Shown in pieces: positions 55,369-63,560 of a stretch of 64,000 nt of DNA. Every line of letters starts with the position of its first letter. Position 1 is the first letter of the stretch. Where the stretch lies: positions 434,353-498,352 of the forward strand of contig DAIDHW010000001.1 in the NCBI GenBank assembly GCA_027451865.1, written 5' to 3'. The notes under the pieces are model-generated. The model was not told the DNA's origin. It worked only from the letters and a program-made list of their open reading frames with translations, and ran no database searches. The position numbers and the translations under genes were made by a program. The stretch is from Leptolyngbyaceae cyanobacterium clean351. GTDB lineage: Bacteria > Cyanobacteriota > Cyanobacteriia > DAIDHW01.

Positions 55369-55644
55369 GGGCCCCCACCCCCCTATCCCCTCCCCCGGAA
55401 GAGGGGTGTTTCTGGGGATGAGAGATGCTGACTGAATAATGGAATAATGGACACTGGACCAGTCTTATACACGGGCCACTCCGGTGCCAAGCCTCCACTC
55501 GCTTGGGAACTTGACTGAATGGAAATCCACCCCTCATCCCCTAGCCCCTTCTCCCACCCGGGGAGAAGGGGGACAGGAGTTTAGAAGCCCCTCTCCCATG
55601 GGAGAGAGATTTAGGGTGAGGGCCAAAACCATCTCCCATTCCCA
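55369..55644. repeat. Direct-duplication block A with decayed CRISPR-like repeat and REP-like hairpin
   Basis: This block is closely similar to 56773-57060, with identical runs such as GACTGAATAATGGAAT, GACTGGACCAGTCTT and ACTCCGGTGCCAAGCCT, and the 3' run TTTAGGGTGAGGGCCAA. At 55545-55571 CCCCTTCTCCC and GGGAGAAGGGG make an 11-bp perfect stem. A 36-base CRISPR-like unit lies at 55491-55526 (27 of 36 positions match). It follows directly on the truncated 14th repeat. Confidence 0.75.
55491..55526 (+). repeat. Decayed CRISPR repeat in block A
   Basis: 36 bases from GCCTCCACTCGCTTGGG to GAATGGAAAT. It matches the active repeat at 27 of 36 positions, in register and with the same length. It is too decayed to be a functional repeat. 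Confidence 0.65.
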
Positions 55645-55679
55645 GCCCCCCTCCCTGGGGACATCAATTGAATCGAAAC
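55645..55679 (+). repeat. Decayed CRISPR repeat at the end of block A
   Basis: GCCCCCCTCCCTGGGGACAT then CAATTGAATCGAAAC; it keeps GGGGACATCAATTGAAT exactly and differs in the 5' arm by a one-base gap and a few changes. Confidence 0.8.
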
Positions 55680-55866
55680 CTCGATGGCGTCCTGGCAAGC
55701 GCACTATCGTGCCATGAGGCGTCGCTGAAAAGCGTTGCCCTGACCGGCTTCGATGAGCGGCGGCCTGTGGCGTCCATGGGGACCGTCGATCTGCTGCAAA
55801 AGCGCCTGCAATCACAACAAGCCACAGAGTGACGCTATCCAAAACAAACTTGTCTGGAGTCAAACA

Positions 55867-56658
55867 ATGCCTTTTTCGCTTTCTCGCCGTCGTGTACTTC
55901 AGTCGACTCTCCTCGCCGGTTTCGGCTTCGCCGCTATAGGGCGGTCTGCAATTGCTCAGGGAAAATCATCTGCCATTCTCCCGAGTGATGCGAATTCCCT
56001 CGCTGCGTTGAGCCAAAAGCTCACCACTGCACCACGCCGCCGGGACTTCAAGACTACGCAGATGATTTTGCAACACCCCGATGAGTGGGACAGTGAAGCG
56101 CTCGATCTGGTACTGGCCTATTCCGCCGGTCCGCGTCAAGTCTGGGATAACACTAACCTAGAAGGCCCGTGGTTGAACCTGATGCGCAACGCTCTAAACG
56201 CACAAATCTGGTCGTTCAAACACCCGGATTTTCTCGCCGTTTCGGCTACTCACGGCCCGGCCCATTTGGCACTTCTTGACGACTACATCTGGACCAAGTA
56301 TGACCTCGGCAATAATTTGCTCAATGGCAAGTACCAAGGCAACAACTGGGTGAAAACCCCGACCGCCGCCCAGGCTGACCCGGCGCAAATTGAAGATGCG
56401 AACGGCGTGTTTTCACCTGCGGATAACAGCATCTCCGTTTTGCAAGAGCGTGGTGTTGTGTTTCTTGCTTGCCACAATGCGATCTGGGAGATCACAGGCC
56501 ATTTGCTTGCCAAAGGTATCAACCCGGACAAAAAGACGCAAGGCGAGGTAGCCTCCGAATTAACGAACCATCTTATTCCCGGTGCTGTGCTGACTCCTGG
56601 GGTCGTCGGAGCGATAGTCGAGCTTGAAAACGCAGGTTTTCGTTATACCTCGTCCTGA
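55867..56658 (+). CDS. Tat-exported protein with DsrE/DsrF-like C-terminal domain
   Basis: 263 residues from ATG 55867, which has GGAG 8 bases upstream; an earlier in-frame ATG at 55753 lacks a site and is rejected. The N terminus is a twin-arginine signal (SRRRVLQSTLLAGFGFAA, then Ala-Ile-Ala-Gln). The C-terminal part, with GVVFLACHNAIWEITGHLLA and a late LIPGAVLTPGVVGAIVELE, resembles DsrE/DsrF-like sulfur-handling proteins, with a Cys at the usual place. The middle (HPDEWDSEALDLVLAYSAGPRQ) is rich in polar residues. Codon use and near absence of CTAG (one copy) differ from the chromosome. The gene is flanked by decayed CRISPR-repeat copies and two similar ~290-bp blocks, so it was probably acquired. 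Function not established. Confidence 0.75.
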   Translation: MPFSLSRRRVLQSTLLAGFGFAAIGRSAIAQGKSSAILPSDANSLAALSQKLTTAPRRRDFKTTQMILQHPDEWDSEALDLVLAYSAGPRQVWDNTNLEGPWLNLMRNALNAQIWSFKHPDFLAVSATHGPAHLALLDDYIWTKYDLGNNLLNGKYQGNNWVKTPTAAQADPAQIEDANGVFSPADNSISVLQERGVVFLACHNAIWEITGHLLAKGINPDKKTQGEVASELTNHLIPGAVLTPGVVGAIVELENAGFRYTSS

Positions 56659-56736
56659 GAAATCTTGCCCCGCGCCAGTGATCTTGTCATTTGGCACAGA
56701 TAGCCAGAGCATGTCTCTCCCATGAGTAATTTCACA

Positions 56737-56772
56737 TCCCCCCTCCCTGGGGACATCAATACGAATGGAAAC
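56737..56772 (+). repeat. Decayed CRISPR repeat before block B
   Basis: TCCCCCCCTCCCTGGGGACA then TCAATACGAATGGAAAC. The 3' half is almost identical to the active repeat except for a two-base change and insertion; the 5' arm is degenerate like the copy at 55645. Confidence 0.8.
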
Positions 56773-57060
56773 TAAGGACCCTCACCCCCGTCTCCCGGGG
56801 GAGTGGGGTGTTCCTGAGAGACAGGGATATTGACTGAATAATGGAATAGTGAAGACTGGACCAGTCTTAATACACGGGTCACTCCGGTGCCAAGCCTACA
56901 TTTATTTGGCAACTTAACTAAATGGAAATCCACCCCTCATCCCCTAGCCCCTTCTCCCACCCGGGGAGAAGGGGGACAGAAGTTTAAAAGTTCCTCTCCT
57001 TAGGGAGAGAGATTTAGGGTGAGGGCCAAGATCATCCCTCATTCCTAGTCTCCCCTCACT
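56773..57060. repeat. Direct-duplication block B
   Basis: Homologous to block A over roughly 290 bases, including the same 11-bp hairpin (56948-56958 with 56964-56974) and the same internal decayed repeat at 56894-56929. It lies after the Tat gene, so the Tat gene is bracketed by the two blocks in direct orientation. The end diverges from block A near 57040. Confidence 0.75.
56894..56929 (+). repeat. Decayed CRISPR repeat inside block B
   Basis: 36 bases from GCCTACATTTATTTGGC to AATGGAAAT, the counterpart of 55491-55526 but more diverged from the active repeat. Recognition rests mainly on its match to block A. Confidence 0.5.
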
Positions 57061-57248
57061 TGCTAAGGATAATTTTTTAGATCCTTGAGTTCGGTAAATG
57101 CCCGATGTGAAGTGCCTTATGGTGTCGGTCCTACTTTACCCGATGCGCCGTAATGCCCCGCCCTGAACGGCGGGGATGTAAGGCGCGAACGGCGAGGGGA
57201 TTTTGCCATTAGTTGCCGTCACTCATAGTACAAAAGTATAATTAGAGT

Positions 57249-58513
57249 ATGCAGCTACTCCAAGCCTTCAAATACAAGTTAATGCCGACCGGCGAACAGC
57301 AGCGCCAGATGCGCCGCTTCGCGGGGTCGTGCCGCCTCGTATTTAACAAGGCGCTGGCACTCCAGAAGGAGCGCTACGAGCGCGGCGAGAAGAAGCTGGG
57401 GTACGCGGGACTATGTAAGGAACTCACTGGCTGGCGAACGGCGCAGAGACACCCTGGCTCTCTGATGCGCCTGCCCAGCCGTTGCAACAAACGCTCAAGG
57501 ACCTGGAGCGTGCATACAAAAACTTCTTTGCAAAGCGTGCCGACTTCCCGCGATTCAAGAAGAAGGGCCGGTCAGATAGCTTCTGCTTTCCCCAGGGGTT
57601 CAAGCTGGACCAGGCCAACGGGCGACTGTTCCTACCCAAGCTCGGCTGGCTGCGCTACCACAACAGCCGGGACGTGCTGGGCACGGTGAAGAACATCACC
57701 GTCAGCCTGTCGGGCGGGAAATGGTATGCCTCGATTCAGACTGGACGTGAAGTCGAACAGCCCATCCCGCAAGGGGGTGAAGTCGGTATCGACATGGGCG
57801 TGGCAAGGTTTGCCACTCTGTCGGATGGTACGTATTACGCGCCACTCAACAGCTTCCAGCCAAACGAGCCAGCCTTGCGTAGGGCGCAGCGGTCCATGGG
57901 CCGCAAGGTGAAGTTCAGTAACAACTGGAAGAAGGCGAAGGCCCGCGTCCAGCGGATTCATTCCCGCATCGGCAATGCCCGCCGCGACTTCCTGCACAAG
58001 ACCACGACTACCATCAGCAAAAACCACGCGATGGTGTGCATCGAGGATTTGCAGGTGCGGAACATGTCCAAGTCAGCGGCCGGTACAGTTGAGCAGCCAG
58101 GGAAAAACGTCCGGGCCAAGTCCGGCTTGAACAAGTCCATCCTGGACCAGGGCTGGTCCGAGTTCCGTCGCCAGCTGGACTACAAGTTGGAGGGGAATGG
58201 TGGCTGGCTTGTTGCCATGCCGCCGCAGTACACCAGCCAAACATGTCCGTGCTGCGGCCATATCTTGTCGGAGAACCACCAGACACAAGCGCAGTTCCTG
58301 TGCGTCAAGTGCGGATTCAAGGACAATGCCGATGTGGTCGGTGCGACTAACATCCTAAGGGCGGGCCACGCCCGGTTGACTGGAGACCACAAAATGGCCA
58401 CAAATACCGTGGGACACACGGAAATTAACACCTGTGGAGATACGAGCAGCGGTTGCGCGCTCGGCCCAGGAACCCACCGAAGCGACTTAGTAGCGGCTCA
58501 ATGCTGTGTCTAA
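57249..58513 (+). pseudogene. tnpB: tnpB, RuvC-type RNA-guided nuclease of an IS element, frameshifted
   Basis: The start codes MQLLQAFKYKLMPTGEQQ, a normal TnpB N terminus, and continues to about LTGWR near 57436; there the frame must shift by one base (frame of 57249 to frame of 57482) to continue as WLSDAPAQPLQQTLKDLERA. The rest is intact: the RuvC Asp in GIDMGVARFATLSDG, Glu in CIEDLQVRNMSK, zinc finger CPCC and CVKCG, and the last Asp in DNADVVGATNIL. One missing base near 57436 thus separates it from a full ~420-residue protein. It may be a recent pseudogene, a sequencing error, or (less likely) programmed frameshifting. CTAG does not occur in it. Confidence 0.85.
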
Positions 58514-58554
58514 GCGCCGTAGGAGTCTCTGGCCTTCAAGCCGGGGAGGATGTC
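58440..58554 (+). ncRNA. Putative omega RNA overlapping the tnpB 3' end
   Basis: TnpB proteins use an RNA derived from the 3' end of their gene and the right end of the element. The segment from the last tnpB codons to the right end (GGCCTTCAAGCCGGGGAGG at about 58530-58548) is where it would lie; GGCCTTCAAGCC can form a small hairpin. Position and family knowledge only. Confidence 0.35.
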
Positions 58555-58684
58555 AATTTTAGGGGCACTCCCATGGCGGTCCCGGGATTTTATCGCCAAA
58601 ATCAAGTAAGCCCATGGGGTCTCAGACCCGGTTTGGGGGTCATCCCCATACCCCAAAACTTTCCCTACTTTCCCTCCCTCAGCC

Positions 58685-59296
58685 ATGGCCAACCATTTCC
58701 CACCTCCCTGTTCCCCCACCACCCTCGACCTGGCCAGCCTGCGGGCCCACCTGCTGGACCTATTGTGTACTGACGCCTACCAAGAGGGAGATTTCCAGCT
58801 CAGCTCTGGGCAGCGGAGCACCTACTACCTCAACAGTAAGCCGGTAACCCTCCATCCCTGGGGAGCTGTAGCCGTGGCTCGGTTACTTTTACCCCTAATC
58901 GGAAGTACAGCGGCGGGGGTAGCTGGCTTGACCTTAGGAGCGGATCCCCTGGTTAGCGCCGTGAGTGTGGTAGGCACCTACGAGGGCCGCTCCCTGGCGG
59001 CTTTGATCGTGCGCAAGGAACCCAAGGGCCACGGTACCCAAGCCTATATCGAAGGGCCTTCTCTACCCCCCGGGAGCTCCCTGGTGGTCTTAGAAGATGT
59101 AGTCACCACCGGCAAGTCAGCCCTGCAGGCGGTCGAACGGCTCCGGGCAGCCGGGTACCAAGTAACCGCCATCCTCGCCCTAGTCGACCGGGATCAAGGG
59201 GGCCCACAGCTCTATCATCAGTCCGGGCTGGGCTTTCAGGCTCTGTTCCAAATTCTGGAAATTCAATCCCGTTGGCAAGAGTTAAAGAAACTATAA
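58685..59296 (+). CDS. pyrE: Orotate phosphoribosyltransferase
   Basis: 203 residues. It makes orotidine 5'-monophosphate from orotate and PRPP. The PRPP-binding loop is VVLEDVVTTGKSALQAVE and the N-terminal segment YQEGDFQLSSGQRSTYYLNSK is diagnostic. It follows the IS element by about 130 bases, so the element did not break it. An ATG at 58685 gives a normal length. Confidence 0.95.
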   Translation: MANHFPPPCSPTTLDLASLRAHLLDLLCTDAYQEGDFQLSSGQRSTYYLNSKPVTLHPWGAVAVARLLLPLIGSTAAGVAGLTLGADPLVSAVSVVGTYEGRSLAALIVRKEPKGHGTQAYIEGPSLPPGSSLVVLEDVVTTGKSALQAVERLRAAGYQVTAILALVDRDQGGPQLYHQSGLGFQALFQILEIQSRWQELKKL

Positions 59297-59380
59297 GGGA
59301 ATTTTAAGAATTGAGTCCAAAATGATAGGGCAGTGAAGGGGAGAGGCAAGCTGATTCATAGAGGTCCCGATCGCAACTGG

Positions 59381-59860
59381 ATGATGACTATGGATTACTT
59401 GAATTCTGCAGTGGCAAATCAACTCCGGCGCTCCGATGGCCGCTACTTGAGTCTTGGCGAGCTGGGGGTCTTTGAACAGTATCTGCAAAGCTATCAACTC
59501 CGGCTACAGGCCTACGGTATCCTGCGTACTCAGGGTGAAGCGCTGGTGATGCAATCTCTCAGGCGAATGGCGCAAACCTACCCGGAGCTGATCCAAGCCC
59601 ACGGGCCCCGGTGTAAATACGACATGACTGAGGTCCTGCGTTATATTGCGCTCGCAGTCCTCCGGGATGACGTGGAAATGTTTAAAGAACAAATGTTTAG
59701 CTGGCTAGACACGGTGCTGGTAGCCTACAAACGTAACCTCCAGTGTTCTACGGCCTACCGCTACCTGCAGGAGGCAATCGGCGCCCAGGTGCCAGAAATT
59801 GCCTCCTTAACCAGACCTTACCTGGAGATCCTGATCGAGTCTTTGCAAAGTCATGCTTGA
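59381..59860 (+). CDS. Phycobiliprotein-like (allophycocyanin superfamily) protein
   Basis: About 160 residues; starts at 59381, 59384 or 59390 are all ATG. It shows the globin-like phycobiliprotein fold: NSAVANQLRRSDGRYLSLGEL near the N terminus and a region TYPELIQAHGPRCKYDMTEV in which Cys sits where the chromophore-binding Cys-84 does. The usual C-x-R-D reads C-K-Y-D here, so the Arg is missing. The following part, LRYIALAVLRDDVEMFKEQMF, replaces the usual YYLRLVTYGIVAGD stretch. It is not one of the standard ApcA, ApcB, ApcD or ApcF subunits by eye. The linker gene 66 bases downstream suggests a phycobilisome-related role. Confidence 0.8.
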   Translation: MMTMDYLNSAVANQLRRSDGRYLSLGELGVFEQYLQSYQLRLQAYGILRTQGEALVMQSLRRMAQTYPELIQAHGPRCKYDMTEVLRYIALAVLRDDVEMFKEQMFSWLDTVLVAYKRNLQCSTAYRYLQEAIGAQVPEIASLTRPYLEILIESLQSHA

Positions 59861-59926
59861 TTAGTCTTATCAATCAACTGCCCACCCCAGCCCTTGCGAC
59901 AACCCCAATAGCGGAGTTATAAGATC

Positions 59927-60661
59927 ATGATTACTCGTAAACCTTTTACCCCTAACTCCAACATCCCAGACCGGCAGGTAGCTTTGGCCCAGATCTATCA
60001 ACAAGTTCTGGAGCGACAGCCCTCAGCTTGGGAGCATCGTCAGCTTGGTACCGCCGAGCAGGATTTTCTAACTGGCAAAATTGGGGTGCGGCGCTTTCTG
60101 AAGCAGTTTGCCTGCTCGCCAGTCTACCTGAGAGCCTTTTACGAGCAAGTCTCTAACCTCAAGTTTATTGAGCTAGGCTGCAAGCATTTTCTCGGCCGGG
60201 CGCCTAGGGACCAGGCAGAAATTAAGGAGTTGTGTGAGGTACTAATGAACAAAGGGGTGGTGGGGCTAGTCAATCTTTTGCTGGACTCGGAGGAGTACCG
60301 CAAGGCCTTTGGCTGCTTTGAGGTCCCCCATGCCCGCCTAGCTCAGCGCTACTACTCTTCTCCCCAGGCCTACCTGGAATCAGAACTAGTGAACCATGAG
60401 CACCCAGGACAACGGGGCTGGGGAGTGCCAGCAATCTATCGCCAGCCAGCCCTGAGCGAACCTGGTCCGACCCTGGACAACTTGGGCAATCCTGATCTAG
60501 ACCACTTGGAAGCCGAGTTTCTGAACCTGTTACAAATTCTCGGTTCAGCCCGGGAGCACTTAGGTACCTCCATGAGTGAACCGCGCAGTTCCGTGAAGCG
60601 GGTAATTGGCAGCTTATCTCCTACCCAGAAGGAAGCCCTGCGGCAGGCCATCCATCACTAG
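59927..60661 (+). CDS. Phycobilisome linker (PBS_linker_poly domain) protein
   Basis: 244 residues, one PBS linker domain (about residues 15-165): QVALAQIYQQVLERQPSAWEH, GVRRFLKQFACSPVYLRAFYE, FIELGCKHFLGRAP. This is the domain of rod-core linkers CpcG and of ApcE repeats, but a CpcG C-terminal tail is not recognised; the ~60-residue end is polar and helical (SVKRVIGSLSPTQKEALRQA). It is preceded by the phycobiliprotein-like gene, a likely partner. The gene end overlaps the SDR gene on the other strand by 41 bases. Confidence 0.85.
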   Translation: MITRKPFTPNSNIPDRQVALAQIYQQVLERQPSAWEHRQLGTAEQDFLTGKIGVRRFLKQFACSPVYLRAFYEQVSNLKFIELGCKHFLGRAPRDQAEIKELCEVLMNKGVVGLVNLLLDSEEYRKAFGCFEVPHARLAQRYYSSPQAYLESELVNHEHPGQRGWGVPAIYRQPALSEPGPTLDNLGNPDLDHLEAEFLNLLQILGSAREHLGTSMSEPRSSVKRVIGSLSPTQKEALRQAIHH

Positions 60662-61580
60662 GGAGGCGCAGCCCCATGGCTGAAGCCAGGTCGGGGTAGC
60701 GATTCTGGAGGCCAAAACTGCTAGGGGTGACTGGTTCTTGGTGGGTGAAGTGGCGGTACTGGAGGGCAAAGTAGCTCCAAGGGTCCATCTGGATCCGGAA
60801 AGCCCAGATCAGCAAATTGATCAACCCGGTGGTTAGGGGAATTTGCCAGTAGCTCCTTTGACCCAAGGCAGCGCAGATCTGCTTGACTGCCTGGTCTACG
60901 GTCAGGGAGGGGTGACCGAGGACTAGGGGGTCTAGTCTGGCCTGGGGATGCTCCACCAAGTACCAAACTACCTGGGCAATGTCCGCGGCATGGATGTAGT
61001 GAAAACTGCCCTCCACCTTCAGGAAGCGCGCCCAGGACGTCCAGGGGAGAATCTGGGGGATACCAGCGGAAAGGTGGGAGGTAGGCTTGGCACCATCACC
61101 ACCGAAAACTAGGGTAGGGAATAAACTCACCACCGGGGGGCTGGATTCTAGGCACCTTATAGCTTCGTAGCACTCGTACTTGCTGCGAATGTAATCTGTC
61201 CCCCACTGGGCGGCTGCCGCTAGGGGTTGATTTTGCCGGTCGAGAATGCTGGCGGTGGAAAAGTAAATGATCTGCTGACACACCTGGGGGTCGAGCAGCC
61301 GGATAAGTTCTAGAGTCTTGTGGTGATTGATGACTTGGGTGTTGCCTCCCCAAGCGGTGGCCACTAGGATTGCCTGGTCCATTTGGGCTAAGAGGGCCTG
61401 CTGTTCACCAATACGGGCCATGTCCCCATTCACCACAGTCACCCCCGGCCGGAGGGTTAGGCGTAACCGGCTAGGGTCCCGGACCAGGAGAAATAATTCG
61501 TGGTCAGTCTGGCTCATCAGGGTGGCGGTCAAGTAGTGACCAATACAACCACTAGCCCCGGTGATGAATATGCGTGCCAA
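60621..61580 (-). CDS. NAD-dependent epimerase/dehydratase (extended SDR)
   Basis: 319 residues. The Rossmann motif ITGASGCIGHYL is at residues 6-17, the Ser/Tyr/Lys set is in IIYFSTASI and YIRSKYECYEA, and HYIHAADIAQVVWYLVE follows. It belongs to the sugar-nucleotide epimerase-like extended SDRs. The C-terminal tail is variable. hemE lies 5 bases upstream on the same strand, so the two may be cotranscribed. Substrate unknown. Confidence 0.88.
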   Translation of the reverse strand: MARIFITGASGCIGHYLTATLMSQTDHELFLLVRDPSRLRLTLRPGVTVVNGDMARIGEQQALLAQMDQAILVATAWGGNTQVINHHKTLELIRLLDPQVCQQIIYFSTASILDRQNQPLAAAAQWGTDYIRSKYECYEAIRCLESSPPVVSLFPTLVFGGDGAKPTSHLSAGIPQILPWTSWARFLKVEGSFHYIHAADIAQVVWYLVEHPQARLDPLVLGHPSLTVDQAVKQICAALGQRSYWQIPLTTGLINLLIWAFRIQMDPWSYFALQYRHFTHQEPVTPSSFGLQNRYPDLASAMGLRLPSDGWPAAGLPSG

Positions 61581-61585
61581 CCGGA

Positions 61586-62644
61586 CTAAAGCCCCAGGGC
61601 AGCGTAGGACATTTCCTTGGCCACGGCGAAAAAGTGGGCGGCGTGAGCTTCGGGGGTGTTTTGGAGGATTCCATGTCCCAGATTCAAGATGTGGCGAGAC
61701 CGGCCAGCCTTAAGCACTGTGTCCTGAATGCGGGCCCTGATAAAGTCGGGCGCGCCAAACAAAACCCCTGGGTCTACATTGCCCTGCACACCAATAGTTC
61801 CTAGGCGCTGCCGAGCCACTGCCATATCTACAGTCCAGTCAACGCTGACAATATCTACCCCCGTAGCGCCCATCAGCTCTAAAATTCCCCCACTCCCATT
61901 GATGTAGAGAATTAGGGGGACGTGGGGATGCTGGGCCTTCACCCGGCGGACGATCTGTTGCTGGTAGGGCAAAGCGAAGGCCTGATAGTCCACTGGACTA
62001 AGCTGACCGGCCCAAGAATCAAAGATTTGCACTACCTGGGCGCCACAGCGGATCTGGTAGTCGACGTAGACAGCAATCGCCTCTGCCAAGTGGGCTAGGA
62101 ATTTGTGGAGCAGGTCAGGCTCCTGAAAGGCCATCGCTTTAATCACCGTGTAGTCTTTGGAGCTTTTACCCTCAATAGCGTAGGCAGCGAGGGTCCAGGG
62201 AGCACCGACAAACCCCAGCACCGTCGCCTGGTCACCAACCTCTTGCCGCAGCGCCCGCAGGATCGAGCCGATGAAGGGTAGACTAGCGTCGGGGTCGAGG
62301 GGCCGCAGCTGGTCTACCTGAGCCCGGGTACGCACCGGGGGGTCAATGACCGGCCCGCGACTTTCGATGATGTCAAAGGGGATGCCTAGGCCGGGCAGGG
62401 GGGTGAGAATATCGGAGAACAAAATCACGCCATCGGGTTTGAAGGCATGGAAGGGCTGGAGGGAAATCTCCACCGCCAGATCGGGGTTTTCCGAACGTTC
62501 ACGAAAGGAGGGGTAATTTTCTCGCAGCCGGCGATAGGCTTCCATGTATCGTCCAGCCTGCCGCATCATCCAGACAGGGGGGCGCTCCACTAACTCACCC
62601 CGAGCTGAGCGCAGCAGGAGGGGGGTTTGGGCTAGTTCAACCAT
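61586..62644 (-). CDS. hemE: Uroporphyrinogen III decarboxylase
   Basis: 352 residues from ATG 62644; an upstream ATG at 62680 adds 12 residues not seen in the family. HemE decarboxylates the four acetate groups of uroporphyrinogen III in the shared heme/chlorophyll/bilin pathway. Diagnostic: [46 protein letters not shown] and a C-terminal [15 protein letters not shown]. It lies about 5 bases upstream of the SDR gene. Confidence 0.97.
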   Translation of the reverse strand: MVELAQTPLLLRSARGELVERPPVWMMRQAGRYMEAYRRLRENYPSFRERSENPDLAVEISLQPFHAFKPDGVILFSDILTPLPGLGIPFDIIESRGPVIDPPVRTRAQVDQLRPLDPDASLPFIGSILRALRQEVGDQATVLGFVGAPWTLAAYAIEGKSSKDYTVIKAMAFQEPDLLHKFLAHLAEAIAVYVDYQIRCGAQVVQIFDSWAGQLSPVDYQAFALPYQQQIVRRVKAQHPHVPLILYINGSGGILELMGATGVDIVSVDWTVDMAVARQRLGTIGVQGNVDPGVLFGAPDFIRARIQDTVLKAGRSRHILNLGHGILQNTPEAHAAHFFAVAKEMSYAALGL

Positions 62645-62784
62645 AAATTCCGTGCCAAGCTCCAAAAGTCGTGGCCCCAAGCAGAGCTGACAGCCACTCG
62701 GGTCTGCACTCCGCCTTAGGGCGACAGCGCCAAGGCCGATTATACCACGATTTTCGGGACTCCCCCTGAGTCGGTCACCAGCAA

Positions 62785-63312
62785 CTACTTGATCTGGACC
62801 CAGTCCGTAAAGTCCGGGCAGGTCAAACCATCCTGGGGTGGGGCAGCACTAACGGTCCAGGAATCCCCCTGACAAATGATCTGACTATAGTTACCCAGCT
62901 GGGTATTGATCCCACCCACGTAGGGCCGGGTCTGATTAGCCACAGCATTCGGGTCTTGGGCTTCGATTACAGCGAAGGTAGGTGAAGTGCCGAAGGTATA
63001 AGCATAATAGGTACCCATCAAAGATATTCCTAGGAGGTTTTCTACAGTAGTTGTAGCCCCAGCCCCTGAGGCATTGGCAAAGGAGAGGTGTTCAAACTGG
63101 TAAGCTTGCTGGGCATTATTAAAAGTACCTACTGATTCTTTAGCTTCAGTCTCCCTGGCCTTTCCTGCCTGGGTGAGCAGGCTGGGGACAGCAATAGCTG
63201 CCAATACGCCAATGATAATAATTACTACCAATAATTCCAGGAGGGTAAACCCCTGATTATCTCGCCCATCAGCCCAGTAGCCTAAAAGTCTTAGTTCAAA
63301 ATTCTTACTCAC
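62785..63312 (-). CDS. Type IV pilin-like protein (PilA-type major pilin)
   Basis: About 175 residues; GTG starts at 63315 or 63312 follow a GGAG site. The long open frame upstream to 63492 is unlike the family and contains the duplicated DNA described elsewhere. The prepilin motif is [21 protein letters not shown] with the Glu at +5, followed by the standard alpha-helix and a head ending in a Cys pair (CQGDSWTV, then TCPDF). This resembles a cyanobacterial type IV pilin, used for motility, adhesion and DNA uptake. The pilus machinery is not nearby. Confidence 0.87.
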   Translation of the reverse strand: MSKNFELRLLGYWADGRDNQGFTLLELLVVIIIIGVLAAIAVPSLLTQAGKARETEAKESVGTFNNAQQAYQFEHLSFANASGAGATTTVENLLGISLMGTYYAYTFGTSPTFAVIEAQDPNAVANQTRPYVGGINTQLGNYSQIICQGDSWTVSAAPPQDGLTCPDFTDWVQIK

Positions 63313-63369
63313 CACCTTATTCTCCAGGGCTATGCAGGATATTATGAGCAAAGTTTGTCTGAGCAATAG

Positions 63370-63560
63370 CTTACCCATATCCCCTGAGAAGATTACAGGT
63401 GATTGCCGCAGATTTACCTGAGGGGATGACAACACTAGGACCGCAAGTTGCCAGGGGCAAAATCGCTCTGGAAAGTAACTTACCCGGACCAACCAGGAAA
63501 ATTACAGAGGAACGCCACAGATTTGTCTGAGGGTGTTGACAAAGTCGGGATAGGAAATGG
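63370..63560. repeat. Partial direct duplication of the aroA 3' end
   Basis: Sequence from 63370 (CTTACCC... GATTACAGG... GCCGCAGATTTACCTGAGGGG) matches that from 63479 (CTTACCC... AATTACAGA... GCCACAGATTTGTCTGAGGGT) with a period of about 109 bases. The second copy includes the last codons of aroA; the first copy is non-coding. The copies have diverged, and I estimate three-quarters identity or less. Confidence 0.55.

Larger units (their letters stand above)
57145..58556 (+). mobile_element. IS605-family element, IS1341 type (tnpB only)
   Basis: A left-end hairpin CCCCGCC-CTGAAC-GGCGGGG lies at 57156-57175, and the right side ends near AAGCCGGGGAGGATGTCAA at about 58536-58554. Between them is a frameshifted tnpB and no tnpA. 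Elements of this type are moved by a TnpA supplied in trans. The exact ends and target site were not resolved. It lies between block B and pyrE. Confidence 0.75.

Noticed and set aside
55753-55866. Longer start of the Tat-DsrE gene
   Set aside because: No ribosome site, and the twin-arginine signal would be buried; ATG 55867 has GGAG upstream.
63313-63492. Extended N terminus of the pilin gene
   Set aside because: The extension is translated from the duplicated aroA-end DNA and precedes a proper ribosome site and prepilin leader.
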